A stretch of DNA of 64,000 bases from Heliocidaris tuberculata (Eukaryota > Echinodermata > Echinoidea > Camarodonta > Echinometridae): contig CM046846.1 in NCBI GenBank assembly GCA_025618425.1, positions 26,783,499 to 26,847,498 of the forward strand, given 5' to 3'. Positions 47,182-57,000 of this stretch are shown in pieces (the stretch's first letter is position 1; the number at the start of each line of letters is the position of its first letter). The position numbers and the translations under genes were made by a program. The notes under the pieces are model-generated. The model was not told the DNA's origin and did no database searches. It saw only the letters and a list, made by a program, of their open reading frames with translations.

Positions 47182-48190
47182 TTTTTTAAATGTGCAGTTT
47201 TGTTTAAATATGTGTACAATGCGTCCCCCTCATTCCCCTCCCTCCCAACCCCCCAAAAAAATTACAAATTTTTAAAACATGAAATAAAAAGTTAGAATTG
47301 TCAACAAGGTTTTTAATATTTTTTATATTTGTTAGTTTATGTAAATTTGGATTAACACTTTGGAAATGGAGGTAATTATGTGGATTTTTTTGTGGGAATC
47401 TTGTCATTTTCATTATGTTTAAACTCAATATTTGTGTTATGCATTTATGTATTTTTTAATGAATGATGAATATTTTTATTAAAACAAAAATTAAAACAAA
47501 ACCCCGTTTTCACTCACTTTCTAGAGCGCTCCAGTAGGGAGCGCTCTAACGTAAGTGTAAACAGACAAACTGTTCCAGGAAGCGCTCCACTGGACCACTT
47601 TAAAGTGGTCCAGAAGACCACCTCACGATGTGATCTTCTGGAGCGGTTCCTTGCTGGAGTGCTCTACAATCGCTCCATCGTGCAGTGTAAAAGAAGTGGT
47701 CCAGAAATGGTCTAAAAACCCAGAATTGTCTGTTAGGTTGCATGGGAAGGTAAAAATTGGAAAACGGTAGAAACAGAAGGTAACTGTTGCAACTTTAAAG
47801 AAAAACAGTAAAATATAAGATAAAAGAAGGTGAGCAAAGGATTGAGCCAAATAAAACAATAGGAATATGATAGGAGGACAAAAACAAAGAGAAATATAAG
47901 GAAATATGGATCTTTGGATCATATAATGATGGATAGAATAAAAACAATGAATAACATAAGGAAGGATAGAGAGAGTTGATAAAAGAAATATAAAACCAGT
48001 AATTTGAGAGTTTAATATGATTTTTTGTTAACATGTTTGAGATAAGTCTTATTTTTCTATTTTATTTTTACAAATCATATTTGAAGATATTGTTAGCTAG
48101 ATAAATGTAATTTTTTTTTTTTTTTTTTTGTCTTCAATTTCAGATTTCCTATTGACAAAGCGATGGAAGATGGAAACATTTATGAAGTGC
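47182..48190 (+). repeat. local duplication block A
   Basis: Matches block B (49015-50410) in order: gtgcagttttgtttaaata, ccccctcattcccct, gaaataaaa-agtt, ggaaatggaggtaattatg, and at the end catatttgaagatattgtta gctaga and the exon-like ggaagatggaaacattta. Block A alone carries the foldback at 47503-47705. Confidence 0.8.
47503..47705. mobile_element. foldback element rich in agcgctcc palindromes
   Basis: Present in block A and absent from block B, which shows it as an insertion. Contains agagcgctcc ... ggagcgctct and a perfect 22-bp palindrome tggaccactttaaagtggtc ca at 47591-47612. Confidence 0.6.
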
Positions 48191-48200
48191 CCAAAGTATA
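48153..48200 (+). pseudogene. exon-like fragment (block A copy)
   Basis: After a cttcaatttcag acceptor, reads FPIDKAMEDGNIYEVPKV then stops. The block B copy at 50369 continues open (EVPEAINFDFTTTLPYTIRF). Confidence 0.5.
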
Positions 48201-48298
48201 GTGCATTAATATCCCTGTATAGTAGATGCTGAAGATCTGTAGAAGATAATCAATAGTGCAACACCATGCAAGCTCCACAGGAGGAAAGGTAGATTTCT

Positions 48299-48381
48299 AG
48301 TGGTGTCCGAAGTGCTTGAATGGAGAGACTTTCAGTCTCTTCATCATCCAGTATGGATCAATGATAAGGTAAGCATTCTTG
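48299..48381 (+). CDS. exon-like segment, part of an OB-fold-like protein
   Basis: Acceptor gatttctag then an open stretch to a gtaagc donor. In one frame it reads CPKCLNGETFSLFI, in another SEVLEWRDFQSL; the former continues naturally in the partial duplicate at 48501, so I favour it. Function unknown. Confidence 0.35.
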
Positions 48382-48500
48382 CAAATATATATTTGCCAGA
48401 AGTAGAAGGAATATTTTATGGCACATGCACTCTAAGAGTGTATGCGCCATACTTACTTTCAACTGTATTTGTTTTCATTGTTGATTGTTAAGGAAAGATT

Positions 48501-48589
48501 GTCCGAAGTGCTTGAATGGAGAGACTTTCAGTCTCTTCATTGATGTTGTGCTGTGGGGGAAGGCAGCAGAAAGTGCTTCAAATCTAATT
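48501..48589 (+). pseudogene. partly duplicated exon fragment, OB-fold-like
   Basis: Reads CPKCLNGETFSLFIDVVLWG KAAESASN, combining a 40-bp exact repeat of 48305-48344 with a 44-bp near-exact repeat of 48685-48728. FxxDVVLWGxxAE resembles the strand 3 region of RPA-type OB folds. Whether this join is ancestral or a duplication product cannot be told. Confidence 0.4.
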
Positions 48590-48612
48590 TCATTGTTTGT
48601 ATGTTGTTTCAG

Positions 48613-48807
48613 GTTGGAGAACTTGTAGAGACCCCAACATATAAGAGGAGAATGCTATAATTAGGGAGTAGAAGTCAATCCCTAGATGTTGTGCTGTGGG
48701 GGAAGACAGCAGAAAGTGCTTCAAATCTCAGAGGAGAAATAACAGTGTCCGCAGTGGTTGTTGAGGAGGAGGCGAAGGTGTGGAGTACTTCTTCCACAAT
48801 ATTAGAG
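48613..48807 (+). CDS. exon-like OB-fold segment
   Basis: After a tgtttcag acceptor: GELVETPTYKRRML, a stop, then LDVVLWGKTAESASNLRGEI TVSAVVVEEEAKVWSTSSTI LE up to a gtatat donor. The pattern VVLWG ... ITVSAVVV ... STSSTILE fits the second half of an OB-fold single-strand-binding domain. The stop near 48658 means the first part is intronic or the exon is dead. Confidence 0.4.
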
Positions 48808-49014
48808 GTATATTTCTATTGATATGAAAAGTTTGCATGTTTTGGCACAAGTGTAGTGTTTTATGCTACTGTTTGTAAATTTGTAAAGTAATTGTATGTT
48901 TATTATATTTGTTTGCATTTATTTATGGTGTTGGTAGAATTTTTTTAAGTTTGAGAAGTTTAAATTCATAGTTCTGGTTTTGTTTCTTGGTTCATGTGTT
49001 TTTGAAATGTTTAT

Positions 49015-50410
49015 TGTTTGTAAGATTTTTTTTAATGTGCAGTTTTGTTTAAATACTTGTACAATGCATCCCCCTCATTCCCCTACCAACCAAAAAAAAA
49101 AAAAAAATCAAAATTTAAAAAAAAATGAAATAAAAAAGTTTGAATTGTCAGCAATGTTTTTAATATTTTTTATATATGTTAATTTATGTAAATTTGGGTT
49201 AACACATTGGAAATGGAGGTAATTATGCAGATTTTTAAGGAAAATTTCATTTGTTTCTGGCTTCTGCACAAAATCAGATGGGATGTTCACTGACTGGAAT
49301 AGAGATAGTTATAGTTTTATAATCTAGTATGAATTGTAATAAAATCATTAATTTCTCTTAATATGTAAATTCCAATGTTGATTGTAATTTTTTTTCTTGG
49401 AGGAACTTATACAATCAACAGAAACTACTTTGTATTAGAGGTGATGTAGAAAGGTTTTATTACAAATGTATATTGATTTTTAGAATGGTCGCTTTGTTGC
49501 TGTAAAATGGATCTGTTCATGTACATATATCGTCTTTGTTTCTTGTGAATGATAGTATTTAGATGTTAGTAGATTTTTGTGTTGTGATTGGTTTTAATTT
49601 CTTTCTTTTTTCCTTTCTATTACAGGGTGATGGGGCAGATTTGGCTGCGGGTGTTGTGGTGGCATTTGGAGATGTTAATGACGGGTTTGTATTTTCTTGC
49701 AATTTAGATTTTTTGGTAATATTTAAATTATTGCAATATTTAGATAGTTTGGTTGTAAGATTTATCTATATATCAATATAGACTGATGAAATAACTATAT
49801 TGATATGTCGATATATCAATTAAATTTGCTAATATCATGAAAAAATGAATGCCAAAAAGCATTCATAACAGGATGTATGTTAGAGAAATTCCAAGAATGA
49901 CATTACAATTTTTTAAAACAAAATTATTAAACATAGTTCAAGTTTAAATTAATTCTTTGTGAGTGGAATGGACTTTGCTATACTGTCAAGATACTCTTCC
50001 ATGGAATTGTGGAATGATTTTTCTGTGATTCTCTGTAGCTTTGTTTTCATTATTGTGCTATTGTTGCCAAGCATGTTTGAAAAATGGGTATTCTTGGTGA
50101 TCCTTTGAGCTTGGAGTAGGCAAAAATCACTTGGAGCCATGTTGAATGAGTAGACAGGTTGGGAGAAAAAAATCAATAAATTGTTTAATTTTAAAGTGAT
50201 ATACATGCATGGAAACTGTAGATATTTATGCAGTAATTTTAGAGTTTGATATGATTTTTTGTTAACATGTTAGAGATTTGTTTTATTTTTCTATTTTATT
50301 TTTACAAATCATATTTGAAGATATTGTTAGCTAGATTAATGTATTTTTTTTTTTGTCTTCAATTTCAGATTTCCTGTTGACAAAGCGATGGAAGATGGAA
50401 ACATTTACGA
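49015..50410 (+). repeat. local duplication block B
   Basis: Second copy of the block described at 47182-48190, displaced by about 1.8-2.2 kb and enlarged by extra DNA between about 49240 and 50215. Confidence 0.8.
49626..49681 (+). CDS. short exon-like segment
   Basis: After ttctattacag: GDGADLAAGVVVAFGDVNDG, then a gg/gtttgt donor. Hydrophobic strand-like; possibly a further piece of the OB-fold-like gene. Confidence 0.3.
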
Positions 50411-50512
50411 AGTGCCTGAAGCGATAAACTTTGATTTCACCACGACACTCCCCTATACGATCAGATTTTCCTGTAATGGTAATGGACTCCTGATATCTGT
50501 TGAAACTGTTTA
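50369..50512 (+). CDS. exon-like fragment (block B copy), possible terminal exon
   Basis: After cttcaatttcag: FPVDKAMEDGNIYEVPEAIN FDFTTTLPYTIRFSCNGNG, ending TAA after VETV, or leaving earlier at a gtaatgg donor. Longer than its block A twin, which stops early. Confidence 0.4.
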
Positions 50513-50514
50513 AA

Positions 50515-51300
50515 GTTACGCTTTTGTAGTGATTTATTCTGTAGATTTTTTTAAATAGTGGTTTGTTTTTTTTATGTTACTTTTGTAAAAACTTTGAAGT
50601 GATGTCTATTTCAAATAAATTGGTATGTTTTTGTCTCATGTTCTTGTTTGAGTTAGGTTCCTTAATCACAATTTTCTTGGAGAATGAAACCCAAATTACA
50701 ATGGCTGATAATATAATACAAATATGTAAGCCTGTTCCAAAAATCTTGAAACTGCACCTATTACGATTGATTAGGATTAGTATGGAGTGCAATCTCTTTC
50801 AAGTCTGCCTTTGCCATGCTAGAAATTTTGATGAAATAGTGATTTCAAAGTCCTACATATATCCATTGACCTGTATACTAGGAATTCCTTTAAAATACCA
50901 TTTGGGCAATGCATTCCAGTCAATGGATTTATTTCTCTCATAACAAGACATTTGGTTCAGCTGTTTCACATAGTCGGGCTATTTCTTTTCGTAGGCAACA
51001 CTTGGCATTCATTAGTTGTTGTTAGGTCAGACAAATTGACAAAGGCGTATACAGAACTGCTCACAAAATCACCTGTGTGAAATGCCAGGGTCACAAGATG
51101 GCCACCATTTACAGAGGTGTGTTTGAATTATAATGGCCAATTATATGCAACACCATATCCAATGTACACAGGTCAATGGACTATTTCGTTGTACGTAACA
51201 TATGGCAAATAAAGGACACTTGAATACCTGGACAGAAATGAGTGACTATATTGTTCTTGAATTGTAGGTTTAGTTTTTCAGGGTTACACCATGTAATTCT
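50515..51300. other. no gene seen; AT-rich with weak inverted repeats
   Basis: ccattgacctgtatac at about 50866 opposes gtacacaggtcaatgg at about 51165, suggesting an undefined element of about 300 bp. A 126-codon frame at 50563 has no domain. Confidence 0.35.
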
Positions 51301-51309
51301 TTCAAGGAA

Positions 51310-51428
51310 TAAGAGCCCTGAAAAGGGCTGGTGAGCTCCGCTAAGAGCTCTGTGGTTCTCGACGTTTCGATCAGTATGCTCTGATCGTCATCAGGAGCAT
51401 CCTGATGACGATCAGAGCATACTGATCG
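51310..51428 (-). ncRNA. hammerhead-ribozyme-like motif, probable Penelope-like retroelement relic
   Basis: On the minus strand: ctgatga (51394-51388), then a 7-bp stem cgatcag-agcata-ctgatcg, then aaacgtcgagaaccac. The order CUGAUGA, stem II, (G)AAAC-GUCG is that of the minimal hammerhead motifs known in the terminal repeats of Penelope-like elements. One core base is ambiguous: the G of GAAA is shared with the stem, or an extra C follows CUGAUGA, so activity is uncertain. A further hairpin, agccct-gaa-agggct, lies at about 51313-51330. Confidence 0.45.
51368..51428. repeat. perfect 29-bp inverted repeat, 3-bp spacer
   Basis: 51368-51396 is the exact reverse complement of 51400-51428, with gca between. 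The right arm is a second, inverted copy of the ctgatga-stem II part of the hammerhead-like motif, lacking the aaacgtcg end. Confidence 0.95.
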
Positions 51429-51464
51429 TTACACAAGTACATGAAAAGCACCAGCTGCTAAAAG

Positions 51465-51926
51465 ATGCAAAAATCACGAACTGTACCTGTTCTCCTGACA
51501 TCTGAAATGAAGAATGCACTAGATGTGTTGAATGCTAAGAGAAACAAAGCAGGTATTGATCCCACCAACACATTCCTGTTCGCCAGCTCTGGGGAGGGTC
51601 ATATCAGAGCCACCGATGTAATTCACATCCACTCAGAGAAGTGTGAAGCAAAGAGTCCTGAGAACCTGAGAGCAACTGCTTTGAGGAAACAAATAGCGAC
51701 AGTTTCACAAGTGATGAACCTTGAGACGAATGAACTCGACATTCTATCAACCTTCTTAGGACACGATGTAAGGACACATCGGCAGTATTACAGACTGCCA
51801 GAGTCAACCATGCAAGTAGCCAAGGTTTCCAAGTTGTTATTGAAGATGGAAGCAGGGAATCTGAAAGACATAGTTGGCAAGAGCCTCGATGACCTCACCA
51901 TCGACCCCAATGAAGTTAATCAAAGG
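51465..51926 (+). pseudogene. C-terminal catalytic part of ZF / tyrosine-recombinase-like protein, copy 2
   Basis: Reads SRTVPVLLTSEMKNALDVLN, then FLFASSGEGHIRATDVIHIH, then SPENLRATALRKQIATVSQV, LDILSTFLGHDVRTHRQYYR LPE and KVSKLLLKMEAGNLKDIVG. The LRATxLRK Arg, the LGH His and the YY after HRQ sit as in tyrosine recombinases (R...GH...Y), though this is by eye. The frame is intact to a caaag/gtggtt donor at 51926; read through, it continues to 51986. It begins abruptly only about 35 bp after the hammerhead-like palindrome, so it is 5'-truncated. The family in fish and invertebrates is of unknown function; it may be a domesticated or still mobile recombinase lineage. Confidence 0.7.
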
Positions 51927-52149
51927 TGGTTTTTTTTAACAGCATTTTTGAGGAAAAAGCCATTTTCTGTTCCTAATATTTTCTAAAAATTATTCACTTT
52001 CTCATTTTCAATGTTGTAATAATAATTCTGTCATTCTTATTAAAAGCTAGTAGTAGTTTTAGTATCATCAATATTTGAAGCTGTAATAATAGTCACACTT
52101 CTTTTATTATTTTCGTTGTTTATAGTTTTTTTACTGTTTTTTTTCTTTT

Positions 52150-52365
52150 TTACATTCCAAGTGAGGTTCCCAAACAGGTGTTAATTGTTTTTTTGGCAGT
52201 GTTAAAGCTGTGTCTTAATCACACTGTTAATATCGTTGCTCTGGAAGGTTCTCATAATAAGAAGTGTGACATTTTACATTCCAAGTGAGGTTCCCCCAAA
52301 GAAAGTGTTACTTGTCCTCTGTTGGTAGTGTTAAAGCTGTGTTATGAACACTGTTAATATCCTTG
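52150..52365. repeat. two-copy tandem repeat, ~118 bp
   Basis: acattccaagtgaggttccc ... agtgttaaagctgtgt ... cactgttaatatc occurs at about 52152-52237 and again at 52272-52357. Confidence 0.8.
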
Positions 52366-52742
52366 TGTGTGTTGTCGAGGGGATGGGGTGGTATACTTCT
52401 GTGTCTGGAAATGTGAGTGAACAGATACATGTATAAGAACTTGATATGAAGAGTTTGTTCGCAAAAACCACTAAGTCCATTTTTGTCAAATTGAGATATT
52501 TGCAATAAAAGATCCAGAAAAATAAAGAAAATAATAAGATTTTGTTGCTTCTTTTGACCATAACTTATAAAATATAGCTTTATATGTAAAGAGCATAATA
52601 TCATATGAAAGGTATTACTTTGTAGTAGGGGGGGATTGGAGGAGGAGAGAAGGGGTGATATGATACAAACTAAACAATGTAGCGCGAGTTGCTTGTTAGC
52701 TTGTACAATCGTGTGTAAAACGCTGTGGATCACACTACATGT

Positions 52743-53040
52743 ACTCAATGCACTTCAAAGCAATTATAATCGCACCACACGCACGTGCGGCAGGCTAGCT
52801 AGGCGGAGCGAGTGAAACAAAATGGCGTCAATTCGCAAGTTGTCGCTACTCTCTTTATGTAGGTACTCTACACCAAACGGCAGGGCAGAAACAGTGCTAA
52901 TCCAGAGGCTGTCAACCAAAGATTCATTGCGTTTCACTTCTCGGGAAACAGGCAACAGCGCTCAAAGGGGGACACTTGAGTGCCAGAGAAAAGGGATTAA
53001 CTGCCCAAACCATTCCCAATGTTTCACTAAACCATAATAA
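52743..53040 (+). other. GC-richer segment with possible first exon; uncertain
   Basis: Sequence before 52822 is CpG-bearing (cacacgcacgtgcggcaggc) and the ATG lies in gaaacaaaATGGCG, a fair initiation context. The frame gives MASIRKLSLLSLC and meets a tat/gtaggt donor at about 52858, or reads on to 53037. No partner exon found, so this is only a candidate. Confidence 0.25.
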
Positions 53041-53860
53041 TGAGGACTCATATGGCATCCCATCCAGTTTAGTAGGAGAAAGCATGACCCAGAAATGCCT
53101 GACGGTCAACCTTTCGTCTACTAGATAGCGGCTTTTATGAGCAAGTCTGCATTCAATAGGCTCGATAGCAAGCTCTGCCCTCTTTTGGATTTGGTCTTGT
53201 GGCATGGGAGGGTGGTGTGATCCCCTATCTAAGATGGACGACAGTAGAGGCCAAAATGGTTGTTTCTCCATGTGTTTTGTACACAATGCAGAATTGTTAA
53301 TTCCCGAATATGTAAATAATCAATTAGCGATTATTCAAAAACGTTTGAGATATAGACATGAAACTTTACAGGGTTATTCTTTATAAAATATTCTATTTGT
53401 GTTCTAAGTTGCATAAATTTTCATTGCTCCATGGCCAAACCCAGAGGGATGGATTCGACCCCCCCCCCCGGCTGACAGCGCGCCAAAATAACCCGGCCTT
53501 TTTAGGGTTGAGGGGCCTTATGTTCTTTAATATGTAAATTATCATTTTTGTGAAGTATAAGAGTGTTCCTACATTATCTCTTTTTATCAGGAAATACTTA
53601 TCTCAGTTTCTGGTGATTATAAAAACTAAGTGTAATATTCTTAATTAATCATTTCCTATTGTTTTATTTTAGTGCACAATAAATCTGCCATTAGATTTGT
53701 ATTGTTATCAAATCTGTGACAGAAACCTAGGGTACAACAGTGTCACAAAGCTCCAAATGCATTTGTCCTCTCTCATTCACAACTGGGTATGAAGGCTCAC
53801 TTTCTATAACTTTAAGGTTGTCCCATTGAAAACCGCCATAACGGCTCACCTTGGTATGAC
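53041..53860. other. no gene seen; 3' flank of the minus-strand gene
   Basis: Holds a C-run (53460-53469). The minus-strand gene's stop is at 53862; an aataaa-type signal (minus strand) is not clear close to it. Confidence 0.35.
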
Positions 53861-53861
53861 T

Positions 53862-54044
53862 TTAAGGTGGTTGCCTGTCCTCTTTCATCTCATTAGTTGA
53901 GCTAATGTTTACTCTCTTCATCAGCAACCACTCAGAAAGGAATCGCTTACATCCGATTTCGGCTGCGATGACCGATCCATCTTTGTTTCTCTGTTCTTCA
54001 TTCTCCTGGGAGACATGATGCGATCCAGCCAATGAGATGATCTC
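53862..54044 (-). CDS. unknown gene, last coding exon
   Basis: 60 codons plus TAA, following acceptor ctgttgtag in phase 0. Reads EIISLAGSHHVSQENEEQRN KDG then CKRFLSEWLLMKRVN. Confidence 0.7.
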   Translation of the reverse strand, partial: EIISLAGSHHVSQENEEQRNKDGSVIAAEIGCKRFLSEWLLMKRVNISSTNEMKEDRQPP

Positions 54045-57000
54045 CTACAACAGACAAGACAATCAAGGGGGAAATGTGTGAGAAAGTAATGTCTTGATGA
54101 TTTATTACATATATCCTCTAAAATTTGGAAGAAATACCATATATACAGAAATAGAGCATTTCTGTGAGAAAGCATTTGTTGCACATATTTAATAGTCTGG
54201 AAAAGTTAAGAACTGTAATAGAGAGAAGTATATTTAATGAATCCAAAAGTTAACATAAAGATATGAAATGAAGTGTTATTAGCCATTGGCTGGTCAATAC
54301 AAAAAATGAAGAAGAAAAAAAAAAAGTAACCTCAAAATTCTTGAAGTATGTATCCTTTAGATACAATATGCAAATTTAAAGGGTACCAATCACTAAAAAT
54401 AATTTTGCTCTGTATGTTAGAGGTTGCATGTCGTTATGCTATATTCAAAATATGGGCTTCAAATATTAATTCTATACAGAAATATTGCAATTTTAATTAC
54501 ACTCTCTATAAGGAGTTCGGTTCCAAGTGAGCATTTTCTTGTTATCCTGTATTTTCTTCATACTCATTGACTGTTGACCTATAGAATACCAGACAAAGTT
54601 CTCCGAGGTTGATTTTATACTTTCTAGCTGTACACAAATTATTTTTCAGGTGATTGGTACACTTTAGGAATCAATAATTCCGCACTGTGACAATCCGTAT
54701 AATGTCTTTTTTAAATCAAATGTGACCCGGCACCACAAAACCACCCAAAACTCGCAAAAAATATTTTTTCTGATTTTATCATATTTGGATAGAACAAAGT
54801 CTCAGCTTTAAAATGATATATGACTCATTATAATTGAAACTTTCTAACCCTTTTAATTCAGTGAATGAAAGGAGCTTGTAAGAGAGGTTTGCTGGTATTA
54901 ATTAGGGAGGAAATGAGCTCTAAAGTTGAGGCTTATTCAAGCGTGCGGAGTAAGAAAACAAGAGAGAAAATCAATGGAGAGTGAATCAAAAGGTCATAGC
55001 ACCCACTATGAATGAATTGTTGGATTAGGTAGATATTTGGTAGGAGTGTTAAACATAGTTTATTCATTCCATTGCCAAGACTTCAAATTGTGAACTTTAG
55101 TTGTTCGAAAGTTATTATGATGCAAATGAGAGTGTTCTAATGGGAGATTAAGCGCACCTCGGTGGCTTGACACCTGCACTAGACAATGCCTATTCACTCC
55201 TTTGGGATGTCTTTCTTTGTTCCCTGTTTCATGATACTGGTTTGTTACCTGTGTAATCCTTCTGTTATCATACATTGAACTTGTAATTTGGCCTATAATT
55301 GACTTGAATAGGACCTACTCTTTTTCTTGTTCACATTGATTAACCTATGCAATTTGTTTTACACATAACTTACATACTCTTTCCTTGCTCACATGAATAA
55401 ACTTGATCGTTCGTCCTTTTCCAGACTCTGTTTCGTCATCGAAATGGAACTTAAAACTGCTCTGTAATTTGCTTTCGCGACTATTGGTGAACTGTAATAT
55501 CAGTATGATGAGATTGCTGAGAGTTTATTCTTTCTATCAGTATAAAAATTATTTGGGAAAAGGTAATTTAAGGCCTGTGAGATTGCAGTGATTTTACGAG
55601 GGTGAGCAGTACCGATTAAAAAAAAGATCATACGGGAAGGCGAAGAATTAGGAAGAAACCGAAGCTGTGCGAAAAAAACTGGCCTAGAAAAACTGTTAAA
55701 AATTCATCTTCTACTGTGTTTTAAGCTTCCAGATTTTGATATAAGGTACAGCAAAGAACGATCTTTCAGAAAAACCAAAAATCCCAAAATAAAAATTTCC
55801 AACCCAAATTTCCGTTTCAGCTGTTTACACAAAATCACGGGTTGCGACTTTTTGGTGGTTTTGTGGTGCCGGGTCACAAATATAACATCACATATTTTTG
55901 CATAGGAATTTACTGGGATCGTACACAGTACACAGTGTCCCATGTACTGTGTTTGAGTGTAAGGCTCCTAATTTTGGTTGTGCGGCCACATCAACTGCTC
56001 ACATAATAATATTAATAATAACAATAACTAGCATTTGGTACACTCTCCATAGTACAATTATATCACAGCGTTACAAACTTGATAATATAACATTAATACA
56101 ATTAATAATACATAACACAACATTTAGAAGAAATTAACAATACATAACATTGAATAAAAATTAACTTATCAAGCATAAAGTTTGAAAGAAATGGAAGGGG
56201 TTTAACTATTCCACGAAGAGATATGTTTTCAGAAATTTCTTAAATTGGTCTATGGAATAGGCTCATATAGAGCCTTGTGTAAAATTTTATATCCATGTCG
56301 TAGAAATCGATGGTTTGACTGTATAGGGTCCTTCCATTCTGTCTTTGAAAACGGAATACTTACCAGTCCACGGGGCTTTTGAGCCATCTCCTGTAACTTA
56401 TCATGAAGATAGTCATGTGTGCTGCAAGAAAGTGTAACAGTAGAGAATGATTAAACCTTCCTCCAGATTGTAAGAATTTATGGACATTTTAGGCATTAAT
56501 ATAATGAAATCTTACACAAGTATTATATTGCGCCGTTTCCAGTAAATAAAGTAAAAACTGTAAGTTTTTCATTCCACTGTAGGAAATTCAGAGAGGACAT
56601 GGATATTTATGAAAAGCTTATGACTTCCTAAATATATTCTCAACTGATATTATTTGGAATTCTTTTGGAAAATTAATAAAGAACAATTTTTTTTCATTGG
56701 ATTGACACTTTACCTGTATGGTAGTAAAGTTGACTTAAAATTGAATTTTCATCATCAAATCACACAAAGCTTACAAAAATTCTGAATCACATAAAAGCCA
56801 CTGTACATGTAAGTTCATATAGAAAGTCTTCAAATTTATATAGCCTCATATTTATCCAACTTAATAAAAGCAGAACTGAGACAATTAAAAAAAAACAGGC
56901 TGGAGTAAAATGAGTGAACAGTATGGTTGTCATGGTTACCTCTGTTTTGTTGGGTTTTGAGACAAGTGATGAAGGAGATGTTGATGAAGAATTGATGCAT

